Source: Bacillota bacterium (GTDB taxonomy: Bacteria; Bacillota; DTU025). From it: DNA of 10,467 bases. Within the stretch, counting starts at the first letter, position 1. Every line of letters starts with the position of its first letter. Made by a program: the position numbers and the translations under genes. Location of the stretch: contig DMOT01000207.1 in the NCBI GenBank assembly GCA_003456765.1, positions 1-10,467 on the forward strand. The letters are read 5' to 3'. Below are positions 1 to 6,846 of the stretch, one piece after another. Under the pieces are notes generated by a model that saw only the letters and a program-made list of their open reading frames with translations, was not told the origin of the DNA and made no database searches.

Positions 1-1
1 T

Positions 2-913
2 ACAGGCTCCCGGGTGCTAGTCGACCCCTTGCTCTCCTGCGCCCAGCGGGGGATAGATCCTCTATGCCCCGCCTGCGCACGAGGGGACTACTCCCTCTGC
101 TACAATTTCACGGAAGGGACAGTCTCTCCGGGTTTCTCCATCGGATCCTGCCGCGATACTGGCGGCGGGTGGAGCGAGGAGTTCGTTGCCCATTACACCC
201 AGCTCATCCCGATTCCCGACAATGTGTCCTCAGAAGACGCAGTCCTGGTCGACGCGTTCTGTTCGTCACTCCATCCAGTAATGCGGAACTTCCCCCGGGA
301 CGACTCGACCGTGCTTGTAATAGGCTGCGGGGTTATAGGGCTGTCAGCTATTGCCTCAATTCGGGCCCTGGGCGGAAAAGCCCGCATCGTAGCCCTGGCC
401 AAGTACCCGTTCCAGGGACAAGCAGCGAAGCAATGCGGGGCCGACGAGGTAGTATATATGAACCATTCATCAGACTACTACGCCGGCCTGGCCAAGGCCC
501 TCGACGCCAAGCTCCTCGACCCCATGTTGGGCAAGAGAGTCGTTCTGGGCGGAGCCGACATAGTCTACGACTGCGTCGGAAGCTCCACCAGTATAGACGA
601 TGCCCTCAGGTTCACCCTGCCCCACGGGACCATGGTTCTGGTAGGGCTGGCGGCTTTCCCGAAGGGAGTGGACTGGACTCCCATATGGATGAACGAAGTC
701 CAGGTGCGCGGGTCGTTCTGGTGCTCGACAGAGGAATTTGAAGGACGCAGAATGCGAACATATGAGGTAGCGATGGAACTGCTTAAGGCGGGCCGATTGG
801 AGCTAGCCCACTTGCTTACGCACAAGTTCCGACTCGAAGACTACAAAGAGGCGATCGAAACCAACCTCAACATCGGCCGTACCGGTCTCATCAAATCGGT
901 CTTCGAGTTCTGA
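2..913 (+). CDS. Zinc-type medium-chain alcohol dehydrogenase family protein, 5' partial
   Basis: The reading frame is open from the window edge, so the N-terminus, including the first catalytic-zinc ligands, lies outside. About 303 residues are visible. A structural-zinc-like loop follows the start, with C-P-A-C and then C seven residues later (CPACARGDYSLC); the first of the usual four cysteines appears to be Asp or a more distant Cys. A Rossmann segment VLVIGCGVIGLSAIASIRALG carries the G-x-G-x-x-G nucleotide-binding motif, and the C-terminal part (DIVYDCVGSSTSIDDALRF, then a GRTGLIKSVFEF end) is typical of zinc-dependent MDR dehydrogenases of the threonine/sorbitol/alcohol dehydrogenase group. 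Such enzymes oxidise an alcohol with NAD(P) in the cytoplasm. The substrate cannot be read from the sequence. The gene converges on the aminotransferase at 1458-2402, with a 544-bp repeat-bearing gap between. The family call is firm; any more exact name would be a guess. Confidence 0.88.
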   Translation, partial: TGSRVLVDPLLSCAQRGIDPLCPACARGDYSLCYNFTEGTVSPGFSIGSCRDTGGGWSEEFVAHYTQLIPIPDNVSSEDAVLVDAFCSSLHPVMRNFPRDDSTVLVIGCGVIGLSAIASIRALGGKARIVALAKYPFQGQAAKQCGADEVVYMNHSSDYYAGLAKALDAKLLDPMLGKRVVLGGADIVYDCVGSSTSIDDALRFTLPHGTMVLVGLAAFPKGVDWTPIWMNEVQVRGSFWCSTEEFEGRRMRTYEVAMELLKAGRLELAHLLTHKFRLEDYKEAIETNLNIGRTGLIKSVFEF

Positions 914-1082
914 GAATCACCCGGGCTGGTATCCCAGTTCGTGATTGGGCGACTTGGCTGCTGCCGGAGACCCCAAAAGGGATTGCAGCGGCGCGGCGGC
1001 CGAAGTTCGCCTCGAGAGAAGGAGAGGGCAGCGAGCGGGGTTTGTGGGCGATGAGTCTGGTTTGCCCCGGGAGCGAATGAGG

Positions 1083-1145
1083 TTCGTGACCGCGAAGAGT
1101 ACAATTTTTAGACCCTTTGTGATCGCAAAGGTATAGTTTTTAGAC
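1083..1145 (+). repeat. Imperfect tandem duplication of a 31-bp unit, each with a small dyad
   Basis: Positions 1083-1113 and 1116-1145 align over their whole length with one single-base indel, and every substitution is a transition. Each unit ends in one copy of the 15-mer. Each starts with a short dyad: TTCG (1083-1086) with CGAA (1093-1096) in the first, and TTTG (1116-1119) with CAAA (1126-1129) in the second. The C-to-T change in the left arm is matched by a G-to-A change in the right arm, so pairing is preserved. Confidence 0.75.
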
Positions 1146-1171
1146 TGGGGGAGTCTAAGAACTATACCTTT
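1127..1171. repeat. Long palindrome 1: 20-bp arms, 5-nt loop
   Basis: Left arm AAAGGTATAGTTTTTAGACT (1127-1146) is complementary to 1152-1171 with a single mismatch that would be a G-U wobble in RNA. The loop is GGGGG. The core 1131-1167 is one 15-7-15 repeat pair. It is followed on the + strand by one further T, so a short U-run of four overlaps the arm end. It could therefore also work as a weak terminator for the upstream dehydrogenase, but the geometry shared with palindrome 2 suggests a repeat element first. Confidence 0.85.
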
Positions 1172-1292
1172 TCCCGTCCAACGTTCCAATATATCGGATT
1201 ATGCGCTTCTGTATAGCCATGTACTGTAGGTTCCTGGTTTGATATGCCATAGTCTCCCTGATTATTCCTGGCTGATATTGCCTCCCGGCCTT

Positions 1293-1337
1293 GGGTGTAT
1301 AAAATTTAGACCGGCCCCGTCTAAAAATTATACCCCC
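1293..1337. repeat. Long palindrome 2: 15-7-15 core plus 3-bp flank
   Basis: The core 1297-1333 pairs GTATAAAATTTAGAC (1297-1311) with GTCTAAAAATTATAC (1319-1333), with two central mismatches and spacer CGGCCCC. After one mismatch the flanks GGG (1293-1295) and CCC (1335-1337) extend it. Core length is 37 bp, the same as the core of palindrome 1. No T-run follows on the + strand, so it is not an intrinsic terminator in that direction. Confidence 0.8.
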
Positions 1338-1457
1338 GCGCCAAAAAAGCGACTCATTTTTAGACTATCCCACGAACCCAAACCAGGGGGTACCCTTCCG
1401 CAGCCACTCTGAATGCATAAACCGGCCCTGCTCCCAGCCACTTAAGGCGAAAACGCA

Positions 1458-2402
1458 TCAACCCCTAAGCTTGGCACTGGCTACACGTTCGGTATACATA
1501 GAGGCAAGCCTGCGGGTAATGGGGCCAGGCTCTCCCGCTCCCACGAGATGCCCGTCTATGTTGACTACAGGCATTATCTCCCCCACAGTGCTGGTCAAGA
1601 AGACTTCGTCAGCTACCAGGAGCTCTTCTGCCAAGACCCGCCTTTCCTTCACTTCGTACCCGGCCCGGTTCGCAAGCTCCAGTGTGATTCGGCGGGTAAC
1701 CCCGGGCAAGATGTTCTCCCTGGGCGGAGTAGCGATTCGTCCATCCTTCACCACAAACACGTTGGCGCTCGCGCCCTCTGTAACATAGCCGGCAAACTTG
1801 TCGCCCGGGCTGACAGATGACAGTTCTCCCGGAGCATCACAGTATTCCTCGACACTACCAGGCAGCGTAGTGCGATCCAGCCCCCTGAGCATCAATCCTT
1901 CCCAGACCCCATGCCTGTGAGCCTTCTCCTTGGCAAGGCAGTTTGACAGGAGGTTGACGGTCTTCAAGTGGCACCAGCCGTGCCGCATGTCAGGGCATGT
2001 GATGACAGATGTTCCCGCAGTGCATGCATCCGGCGGGATCGGCCGCACGGGGTAAAGGGTGATGAAGATCGTCGGCGACTGGGAATCAGGGAAATAGTGG
2101 GACCGAACCGCCGGGCCCCTCGACAGCTGAATATACATCTCGCCTTCCATGATTCCGGTCTCAGCCTGCAGTCGCCTGGCTGCCGACTCCAACGACTCCC
2201 GGGTCCAATCATGCGTAATGCCCAGCGCCGCCGCGCCATCGAGAAGCCGCTCTACGTGCGTGCCATGTTCGAACAGGCCTCCCGTGTAGCATCTAATAAC
2301 CTCATATAGCCCATCTCCGAAGAGATTGGCTCTGTCAAGCACACTCACATTCGCCTCTTCTACCTCCACAATCTGTCCGTTAAGAACAATCAACTGCGAC
2401 AT
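1458..2402 (-). CDS. dat: D-alanine aminotransferase-like class IV PLP aminotransferase
   Basis: This is a PLP enzyme of fold type IV, expected to exchange the amino group between D-alanine and 2-oxoglutarate to give D-glutamate for the cell wall. The start at 2402 (MSQLIVLNGQ) has GGAGG ten bases upstream; an in-frame ATG at 2438 has no such site. The product has 314 residues. Tyr33 in FGDGLYEV, the R-x-H motif (Arg100, His102) in RGPAVRSHYFP, Lys147 in LKTVNLLSN (Schiff-base lysine) and Glu209 in VTEGASANVF (pyridine-nitrogen partner) correspond to Tyr31, Arg98, His100, Lys145 and Glu177 of the well-studied Bacillus D-amino-acid transaminase. The R-x-H pair favours D-amino-acid over branched-chain specificity. 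The lysine-to-glutamate distance is 62 residues instead of 32, so about 30 residues are inserted near 174-205. No partner gene adjoins it. The family is certain; D-specificity is likely but unproven. Confidence 0.87.
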   Translation of the reverse strand: MSQLIVLNGQIVEVEEANVSVLDRANLFGDGLYEVIRCYTGGLFEHGTHVERLLDGAAALGITHDWTRESLESAARRLQAETGIMEGEMYIQLSRGPAVRSHYFPDSQSPTIFITLYPVRPIPPDACTAGTSVITCPDMRHGWCHLKTVNLLSNCLAKEKAHRHGVWEGLMLRGLDRTTLPGSVEEYCDAPGELSSVSPGDKFAGYVTEGASANVFVVKDGRIATPPRENILPGVTRRITLELANRAGYEVKERRVLAEELLVADEVFLTSTVGEIMPVVNIDGHLVGAGEPGPITRRLASMYTERVASAKLRG

Positions 2403-2529
2403 CTCTTCTTCACCTCCGTACACCGGAGTCTTCGCCATCCGCCATCGCCCATCCTTCAGCCCTGGGATGCTCCTGTAGCCGCCCTGAAGTCAAATCCGCC
2501 AGAACCTCCCTACCGCTTTGCAGTGATGA

Positions 2530-2538
2530 TGCTATAAT
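2530..2538 (+). promoter_or_regulatory. Extended -10 promoter element for the carboxyltransferase gene
   Basis: TGCTATAAT is a perfect extended -10 (TG-n-TATAAT), about 50-60 bp before the start codon. No good -35 sits 16-18 bp upstream, which is acceptable for an extended -10 promoter. Transcription would begin near 2545, leaving a leader of about 50 bases. Confidence 0.6.
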
Positions 2539-2595
2539 GTGGTGTGAGCGTATGGGTGAACGCAATCAAATTGGTCCGAGAGGGGGATGGACAAG

Positions 2596-3948
2596 ATGAT
2601 CAGAAGCCCGCGCACAAAGGATGGCGCTAGAGTGGGGATAACCGATACCACATTTCGCGATGCCCACCAATCCCTTTTCGCCACGCGAATGCGGACCGAG
2701 CACATGCTCGAGCTTGCAGCCTATTTAGATCGTGTCGGCTTCTACTCTATGGAGGTTTGGGGAGGCGCAACGTTCGATACGTGCCTGCGCTATCTAGGTG
2801 AGGATCCCTGGGAAAGGCTCCGCCTTCTGAGGCAGGTGCTTGTGAATACGCCAATGCAAATGCTGCTCCGCGGCCAGAACCTGGTCGGATACAAGCCTTA
2901 CGCCGATGATGTGGTCGACGCATTCGTCGACAAAATGGTCGAACTTGGCATCGACATCGTCAGGATATTCGATGCCCTAAACGACGTGAGGAATATCGAA
3001 CGCGCGGCCCTTGCCGTAAAGAACGCAGGCGCACATTTTCAGGGGACCATATCATACACAGTCAGCCCTGTGCACACTATCGACGGCTACGTAAAGTACG
3101 CCCGGCAGCTCAAGGATATTGGCGCCGACTCAATATGCGTGAAGGACATGGCAGGAATCCTCGCGCCTTACCCTGCCGAAGAGCTTGTTAGAAGGCTTGT
3201 TGCAGAAGTGGGCCTGCCGATTCAGGTTCATTGCCACTATACGTCCGGAATGGCCTCTATGTCATACATCAAGTCGATCGAGGCAGGGGCAACCGTAGTA
3301 GACTGCTCCACTTCCACAGTTGCCCTGGGGTCGTCACAACCTCCGTCGGAGTCGCTCATAGTCGCTCTGGCCGGTTCAGAATATGACACCAGGCTCGACG
3401 TGAGGCAGATCAGACCGGCTTCTGCGATTCTCCGAAACATCATAGAGAATACACCTGAGTACAGCGACCTGATCGCTCCGGTACGGGTAAACACAGATGT
3501 TCTCGTGTACCAGATACCCGGCGGCATGATTTCCAACCTCAGGGCCCAGCTCAAGCAGATGAACGCCGAGAACAGGATCGAAGAGATCCTTGCAGAGGTC
3601 CCGAAAGTCAGGGACGAGATGGGCTATCCGCCGCTTGTCACGCCAATGAGCCAGATCGTGGGGACACAGGCTACATTCAATGTAATCCAGGGCGAAAGGT
3701 ACAAAACAATCTCCAATGAAGTGCGAGCCTACATACGAGGCGAATATGGAAGGCCGCCTGGAGAGATAAATCCTGAATTGAAGCGGAATGCCATAGGAGA
3801 TCAGACGCCCACTACTCGCCGGCCCGGAGACGGCCTGGAGCCCGGAATGCCCGCTGCTCGCGAAGGAGTTCGGGAGTTTGGAGGAACAGAGGAGGACGCT
3901 ATCTCATATGCCCTCTTCCCCAACGAGGCGAAGAAGTACCTTGCCTAA
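2596..3948 (+). CDS. Pyruvate/oxaloacetate carboxyltransferase subunit without biotin domain
   Basis: This is a TIM-barrel carboxyltransferase of the group of pyruvate carboxylase subunit B, oxaloacetate decarboxylase alpha subunit and transcarboxylase 5S. These move CO2 between carboxybiotin and pyruvate/oxaloacetate. Counting from ATG 2596 (450 residues), the landmarks are the metal aspartate Asp17 in DTTFRDAHQSL, GGATFD, Lys183 in CVKDMAG (the lysine carbamylated in this family), His212 and His214 in VHCHYTSGMA (metal ligands), GGMISNLRAQL and YPPLVTPMSQIVG. The protein stops after EEDAISYALFPNEAKKYL, where longer relatives continue into a linker and a biotinyl domain; no M-K-M biotin site is present. 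It resembles the 5S architecture and needs a separate biotin carrier, which is not in this window. Start: ATG 2596 has a G-rich site (AGGGGG) nine bases upstream. The in-frame ATG at 2587 directly abuts that site and is the alternative. It is transcribed alone and converges on the tetR-type gene. Confidence 0.85.
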   Translation: MIRSPRTKDGARVGITDTTFRDAHQSLFATRMRTEHMLELAAYLDRVGFYSMEVWGGATFDTCLRYLGEDPWERLRLLRQVLVNTPMQMLLRGQNLVGYKPYADDVVDAFVDKMVELGIDIVRIFDALNDVRNIERAALAVKNAGAHFQGTISYTVSPVHTIDGYVKYARQLKDIGADSICVKDMAGILAPYPAEELVRRLVAEVGLPIQVHCHYTSGMASMSYIKSIEAGATVVDCSTSTVALGSSQPPSESLIVALAGSEYDTRLDVRQIRPASAILRNIIENTPEYSDLIAPVRVNTDVLVYQIPGGMISNLRAQLKQMNAENRIEEILAEVPKVRDEMGYPPLVTPMSQIVGTQATFNVIQGERYKTISNEVRAYIRGEYGRPPGEINPELKRNAIGDQTPTTRRPGDGLEPGMPAAREGVREFGGTEEDAISYALFPNEAKKYLA

Positions 3949-3996
3949 AAGACCTCCAGGGACTTGTAGCGAAAGACTCATAGAATTATCGCTCGT

Positions 3997-4039
3997 GCCA
4001 GGGTCGTGCAACACACGGATAGTGTTCGCAGGCCCTGGC
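3997..4039. terminator. Hairpin between convergent genes, possible bidirectional terminator
   Basis: GCCAGGG (3997-4003) pairs with CCCTGGC (4033-4039). Inside, AACAC (4010-4014) pairs with GTGTT (4022-4026) around a 7-base loop, and a few more pairs with one bulged base lie between. It sits in the 100-bp gap between the carboxyltransferase and tetR-type genes, which converge. No T-run follows on either strand, so this is not a classical intrinsic terminator. Position and symmetry suggest transcript-end function. Confidence 0.4.
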
Positions 4040-4048
4040 GAACATCTC

Positions 4049-4654
4049 TCATGGGCTCGGCTCCGTTTTCCTTCCAGACTGGTCAGGACGGTCTGCTGCC
4101 GTAATTCCCCTCAGCATGATGAATTTCAGTTCTCGAGCCATCCCGGGATTCCAAGACAAGCCGACCCCGCTGGGCATGGCTGCTGTGGCCATACTGCCTA
4201 GTATGTACCGGGTTATGGTATCAGGCTCCACGTCCTGGATCACGCCGGCGTCTTGGCCTTCACTGACAACCCGCGCTATGAGGGTTGCCAGCTGATGCCA
4301 GTGCTCAGATATCTCTTCCAGCCACTCCCTGCCAGGGGCCAGCGCTTCTTTGAAGAGCAGGTACACAAAATCACTCGACTTCATCTGGCGTTCGATAAAA
4401 GCATCGAATATGTAGCCTATCTGTTCAACCGGGTCTCCGATTCTGCCGACCGCAGCCTTTGCCTCATCTATGAGCTCCCTCAAGCCTTCCTTTATTGATG
4501 CGACAAACAGCTCGCGTTTGCCCTTGAAGTGGTAGTATATGGTGCCCTTCGCCACTCCTGTTGCCTCAGCTATCTCCTGGACCGATGTTGCATCATAACC
4601 CTTTTCCGCAAATACCCGCACCGCCTTGCGGTAAATAAGGCTTCTTGTGTCCAT
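4049..4654 (-). CDS. TetR-family transcriptional repressor, probable regulator of the MMPL transporter
   Basis: The product has 201 residues, a usual length for the family. Residues 8-50 form the N-terminal DNA-binding domain: RKAVRVFAEKGYDATSVQEIAEATGVAKGTIYYHFKGKRELF contains the helix-turn-helix with the hallmark G-T-I-Y-Y-H-F-K recognition segment. The rest is the variable all-helical ligand and dimer domain; the ligand cannot be inferred. Start: ATG 4654 has AAGGAG 11 bases upstream and GGAGG almost touching it. A longer in-frame reading to 4753 would run into the end of the transporter gene and lacks support. It lies 65 bp downstream of the transporter stop on the same strand, so it is probably the second gene of that operon and controls it through the palindrome at 6822-6841. 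The last 17 residues are polar and probably disordered. Confidence 0.9.
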   Translation of the reverse strand: MDTRSLIYRKAVRVFAEKGYDATSVQEIAEATGVAKGTIYYHFKGKRELFVASIKEGLRELIDEAKAAVGRIGDPVEQIGYIFDAFIERQMKSSDFVYLLFKEALAPGREWLEEISEHWHQLATLIARVVSEGQDAGVIQDVEPDTITRYILGSMATAAMPSGVGLSWNPGMARELKFIMLRGITAADRPDQSGRKTEPSP

Positions 4655-4719
4655 TCCTCCGCATTCTCCTTCCAGACGCGGCCTGCATTTGCCCTGTCCT
4701 ATCGCCTGACCCATGCCGC

Positions 4720-6795
4720 TCAAGCCTGCCCGTTGCTGCGCCCTGCAGGCCATCCCACAGATGTTCTCGCCAGAATCGGGTGGAGCAAGAGCAAAACCGG
4801 CGGGAGCAGTATGGCGGCGACACCCATGCTTATCAGGGCTCCTCTAGCCAGCAAAACGCCGAGTTCCTTGACTGCCCGCAGCGTAGTTGCGGAGTAGACT
4901 CCCATGATAGCAGCAAACAGTGCAAGGCCGCTGTTGAGAATCGCCGGGCCGCACTCGACCATCGTCTGGCGCATGCCCTCTCTGGGGTCGCATATGCTCA
5001 GCTTCTCCCGGAAAGTGCTCGCCACAAGGATGGCATAGTCCACTGTAGCGCCTAATTGGATCGCCCCTATTGCCAGACCGGAGAAGAAGAAGAGCGGCTC
5101 GCCCAGGAGCCATGATATGGCCTGATTCACCCATATCGCACTCATTATGGCAGCCACAAGCAGAACTGATACGGTAGGCGAGCGGAATGCGATCATCACG
5201 ATGACGAAGATTGCAGCCAGCGAGACTACGTTCACCACGACCATGTCCCTGTCAGTAAGGTGCCTGAGGTCGTTCCCTATAACAGGAGTCCCGGTGAAGT
5301 ACCACTCCGCGTCCAAGTCGGCCAGCATATCCCTTACATCCGCGATAAACCTTTCAGTGGCGGTTTCGTCCTCCGACTCCCCGAGATTGATTATGATGTT
5401 GCTATAGTCGCCTCCTACATACCTCTTGGTCACTTCCTCAGGCACAAACTCCAGAGGAATTGCAGGATCCACCACGTCCGCCAGGCACTCAGCACTGTTC
5501 ACGCCCTCCATCTCCCGGAGTTTGGCCGTGATCTGCTGTAGTCTCCAGCCTGGCACATCCTTGAGGACGATATAGGCCTCCTGCATGCTCCCGAGCTCCT
5601 CGCTGAATTCATCCATGGCGACAATTGACGGTATGTCACGGGGATAAGTAGTCTCAAGATCGTAACTGAGCTCAACCTTGGAGTAGCCGTAGTAGCCCAT
5701 CGCCATGATGGCAGCAGCCAGAGCAAACACGGGAACCCTTCGACGGATCGCCCAGCTCGCAACCGAATCGAACTTCGGCAGGATGGACTTGTGGGCAAGT
5801 TTTTCGATTGTTCCCTGGAAGACCAACACCAAACTGGGGAGAATCGTGAGTGTAGCGATGACCGACAGGATTATGCCCCGCGCCATCAAAAGCCCCATGT
5901 CAGCGCCGAGCCTCACACGCATGAGCGCGAGCGCTGCAAATCCTGTGGCCGTAGTGACAGCGCTGGCTAGAATCGCCGTTGCAGTGCTGGAGATCGCCTT
6001 CTCCATCGCAGTCTCCGCATCATGCTTCTCCCGTTCCGCCTGGAAGCTGTGTATGAGGAAGATGCAGTAGTCCATCGTTACACCGAGCTGCAAAGCTGCA
6101 GCGCACGAGTTGGTTATGTATGATACCCGCTGGCCGAAGAGATACGACAATCCAATGTTGTAAGCATAGGCCGCCCCGATCGTCACCATGAATATGAAGG
6201 GCATAGCGGCGGAAGGCAGCGTGACAACGAGAACAAGGAAGATGAGAACGACTGCCGCCCGAACCATGTCAGGCGTCTGGCTCATTCCCAGGTCCTTCAT
6301 CTCAACCCCGCTCACAACCTCGCCTATTAGATACTGATTGCTGTCGAGAAGGCTCCTGATATCGCCTATTGTCCGCTCCGCTTCGGGCGAGATGCCACCT
6401 TGTGAGAGATGGACCAATAGGAATGTAATGTCCCCCTTGTAGAATTGGGAGATCAGTTCATCGCCAAGGTAGTCGTGGGGGATCGCCGGGTCTGCAAGAT
6501 CGGAAATCCAGAAGACAGACGAGACGCCGTCGACTTGCTCAATGTCTTCCTTGAGCCTGAGAACCATCCAGTCGGGCTGATCCTTGACGACCACTATCGC
6601 ACGGTCGGCATAGTGGAATTTCTGGTCGAGAATCTCCATTCCCTTGACTGAATTGAGGTCGTCGGGAAGGTATGACATAAGGTCATACTCAATCCTGGCG
6701 TTGAGCATGCCATATACTGCTGGTATCAGCAGTACCAAGGCGACAACCAGAACCATACGTCTGTTCTTAACGATAATATGAGGCAACTGCTGCAT
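4720..6795 (-). CDS. MMPL/RND-superfamily membrane transporter
   Basis: This is a 691-residue inner-membrane protein with two homologous halves. Each half has one membrane helix (about residues 13-30 and 353-370), a large extracytoplasmic domain, and then a block of five helices. The halves share an A-D-P-A-I-P-like stretch (DLADPAIPHDYL near 99-110, VVDPAIPLEF near 441-450), evidence of internal duplication. Asp242-Tyr243 in LGVTMDYCIFL and Asp586-Tyr587 in LGATVDYAILV match the D-Y pairs that carry the proton relay in MmpL proteins, so it should be driven by proton motive force. The cargo is unknown; relatives export lipids, hydrophobic compounds or drugs. Start: ATG 6795 has GGAG seven bases upstream. 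The frame stays open to 6954, but that extension contains the promoter and operator, so it is not coding. It is first in an operon with the tetR-type gene. Confidence 0.9.
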   Translation of the reverse strand: MQQLPHIIVKNRRMVLVVALVLLIPAVYGMLNARIEYDLMSYLPDDLNSVKGMEILDQKFHYADRAIVVVKDQPDWMVLRLKEDIEQVDGVSSVFWISDLADPAIPHDYLGDELISQFYKGDITFLLVHLSQGGISPEAERTIGDIRSLLDSNQYLIGEVVSGVEMKDLGMSQTPDMVRAAVVLIFLVLVVTLPSAAMPFIFMVTIGAAYAYNIGLSYLFGQRVSYITNSCAAALQLGVTMDYCIFLIHSFQAEREKHDAETAMEKAISSTATAILASAVTTATGFAALALMRVRLGADMGLLMARGIILSVIATLTILPSLVLVFQGTIEKLAHKSILPKFDSVASWAIRRRVPVFALAAAIMAMGYYGYSKVELSYDLETTYPRDIPSIVAMDEFSEELGSMQEAYIVLKDVPGWRLQQITAKLREMEGVNSAECLADVVDPAIPLEFVPEEVTKRYVGGDYSNIIINLGESEDETATERFIADVRDMLADLDAEWYFTGTPVIGNDLRHLTDRDMVVVNVVSLAAIFVIVMIAFRSPTVSVLLVAAIMSAIWVNQAISWLLGEPLFFFSGLAIGAIQLGATVDYAILVASTFREKLSICDPREGMRQTMVECGPAILNSGLALFAAIMGVYSATTLRAVKELGVLLARGALISMGVAAILLPPVLLLLHPILARTSVGWPAGRSNGQA

Positions 6796-6821
6796 AACAC
6801 ATCTCCATCCATCAGAGACCT

Positions 6822-6841
6822 TGTACTGACCGGTCAGTACA
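6822..6841. promoter_or_regulatory. Perfect 20-bp palindromic operator, probable TetR-family binding site
   Basis: TGTACTGACCGGTCAGTACA equals its own reverse complement. Its ACTGACCGGTCAGT core resembles operators of several TetR-family repressors. It lies just downstream of the -10 element of the transporter promoter and covers the predicted transcription start near 6840, ideal for blocking initiation. The TetR-family product encoded downstream is the obvious ligand, which would make the operon self-regulated. The palindrome is read directly; the partner is inferred. Confidence 0.85.
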
Positions 6842-6846
6842 GTAAT

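Larger units (their letters stand above)
1099..1365. repeat. Symmetric cluster of six 15-mers, consensus GTATAATTTTTAGAC
   Basis: Six 15-bp copies are visible: 1099-1113 (+, one mismatch), 1131-1145 (+, one), 1153-1167 (-, two), 1297-1311 (+, two), 1319-1333 (-, exact) and 1351-1365 (+, only the last ten bases ATTTTTAGAC match well). Start-to-start distances are 32, 22, 144, 22 and 32 bp, so the layout is mirror-symmetric. Orientation is mirror-symmetric for the four inner copies, but not for the outermost pair. The inner pairs form two palindromes of identical geometry (15-7-15). I do not recognise the family. It could be a REP/REPIN-like element, a non-autonomous mobile-element remnant, or a cluster of protein-binding sites. 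The copies and spacings are read directly; the function is unknown. Confidence 0.85.
914..1457. other. Gene-free convergent intergenic region carrying a repeat cluster
   Basis: This 544-bp gap lies between two convergent genes. The first part (914-1080) is GC-rich and I see no gene or clear signal in it. From 1083 to 1365 it holds the 15-mer repeat cluster described separately. The interior 1168-1296 is noticeably more AT-rich than its surroundings. From 1366 to 1457 I see nothing. No tRNA-like cloverleaf and no recognisable transposase fragment were found. Confidence 0.7.

Noticed and set aside
841..1189. Frames of 63-90 residues on both strands after the dehydrogenase
   Set aside because: They overlap the dehydrogenase end or the repeats, lack ribosome sites and show no family features. 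High GC content gives long open frames by chance.
1083..1365. CRISPR array
   Set aside because: Copies are inverted as well as direct, spacing is not uniform, the unit is only 15 bp, and no cas gene is present.
2403..2438. N-terminal extension of the aminotransferase to ATG 2438
   Set aside because: The extension covers the GGAGG site of the internal ATG at 2402, and the family's N-terminus aligns with MSQLIVLNGQ.
2434..2454. Short tandem CGCCATC repeats upstream of the aminotransferase
   Set aside because: Only two exact 7-bp copies and one degenerate copy; too short to support a feature.
2476..2500. Promoter for the aminotransferase on the minus strand (TTGACT-like -35)
   Set aside because: A TTGACT hexamer is present, but no acceptable -10 is found 16-18 bp downstream, so I do not call it.
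4655..4753. Longer TetR reading from ATG 4753
   Set aside because: It would run into the transporter's 3' end. The added residues do not resemble the family, and strong ribosome-binding sequence lies just before ATG 4654.
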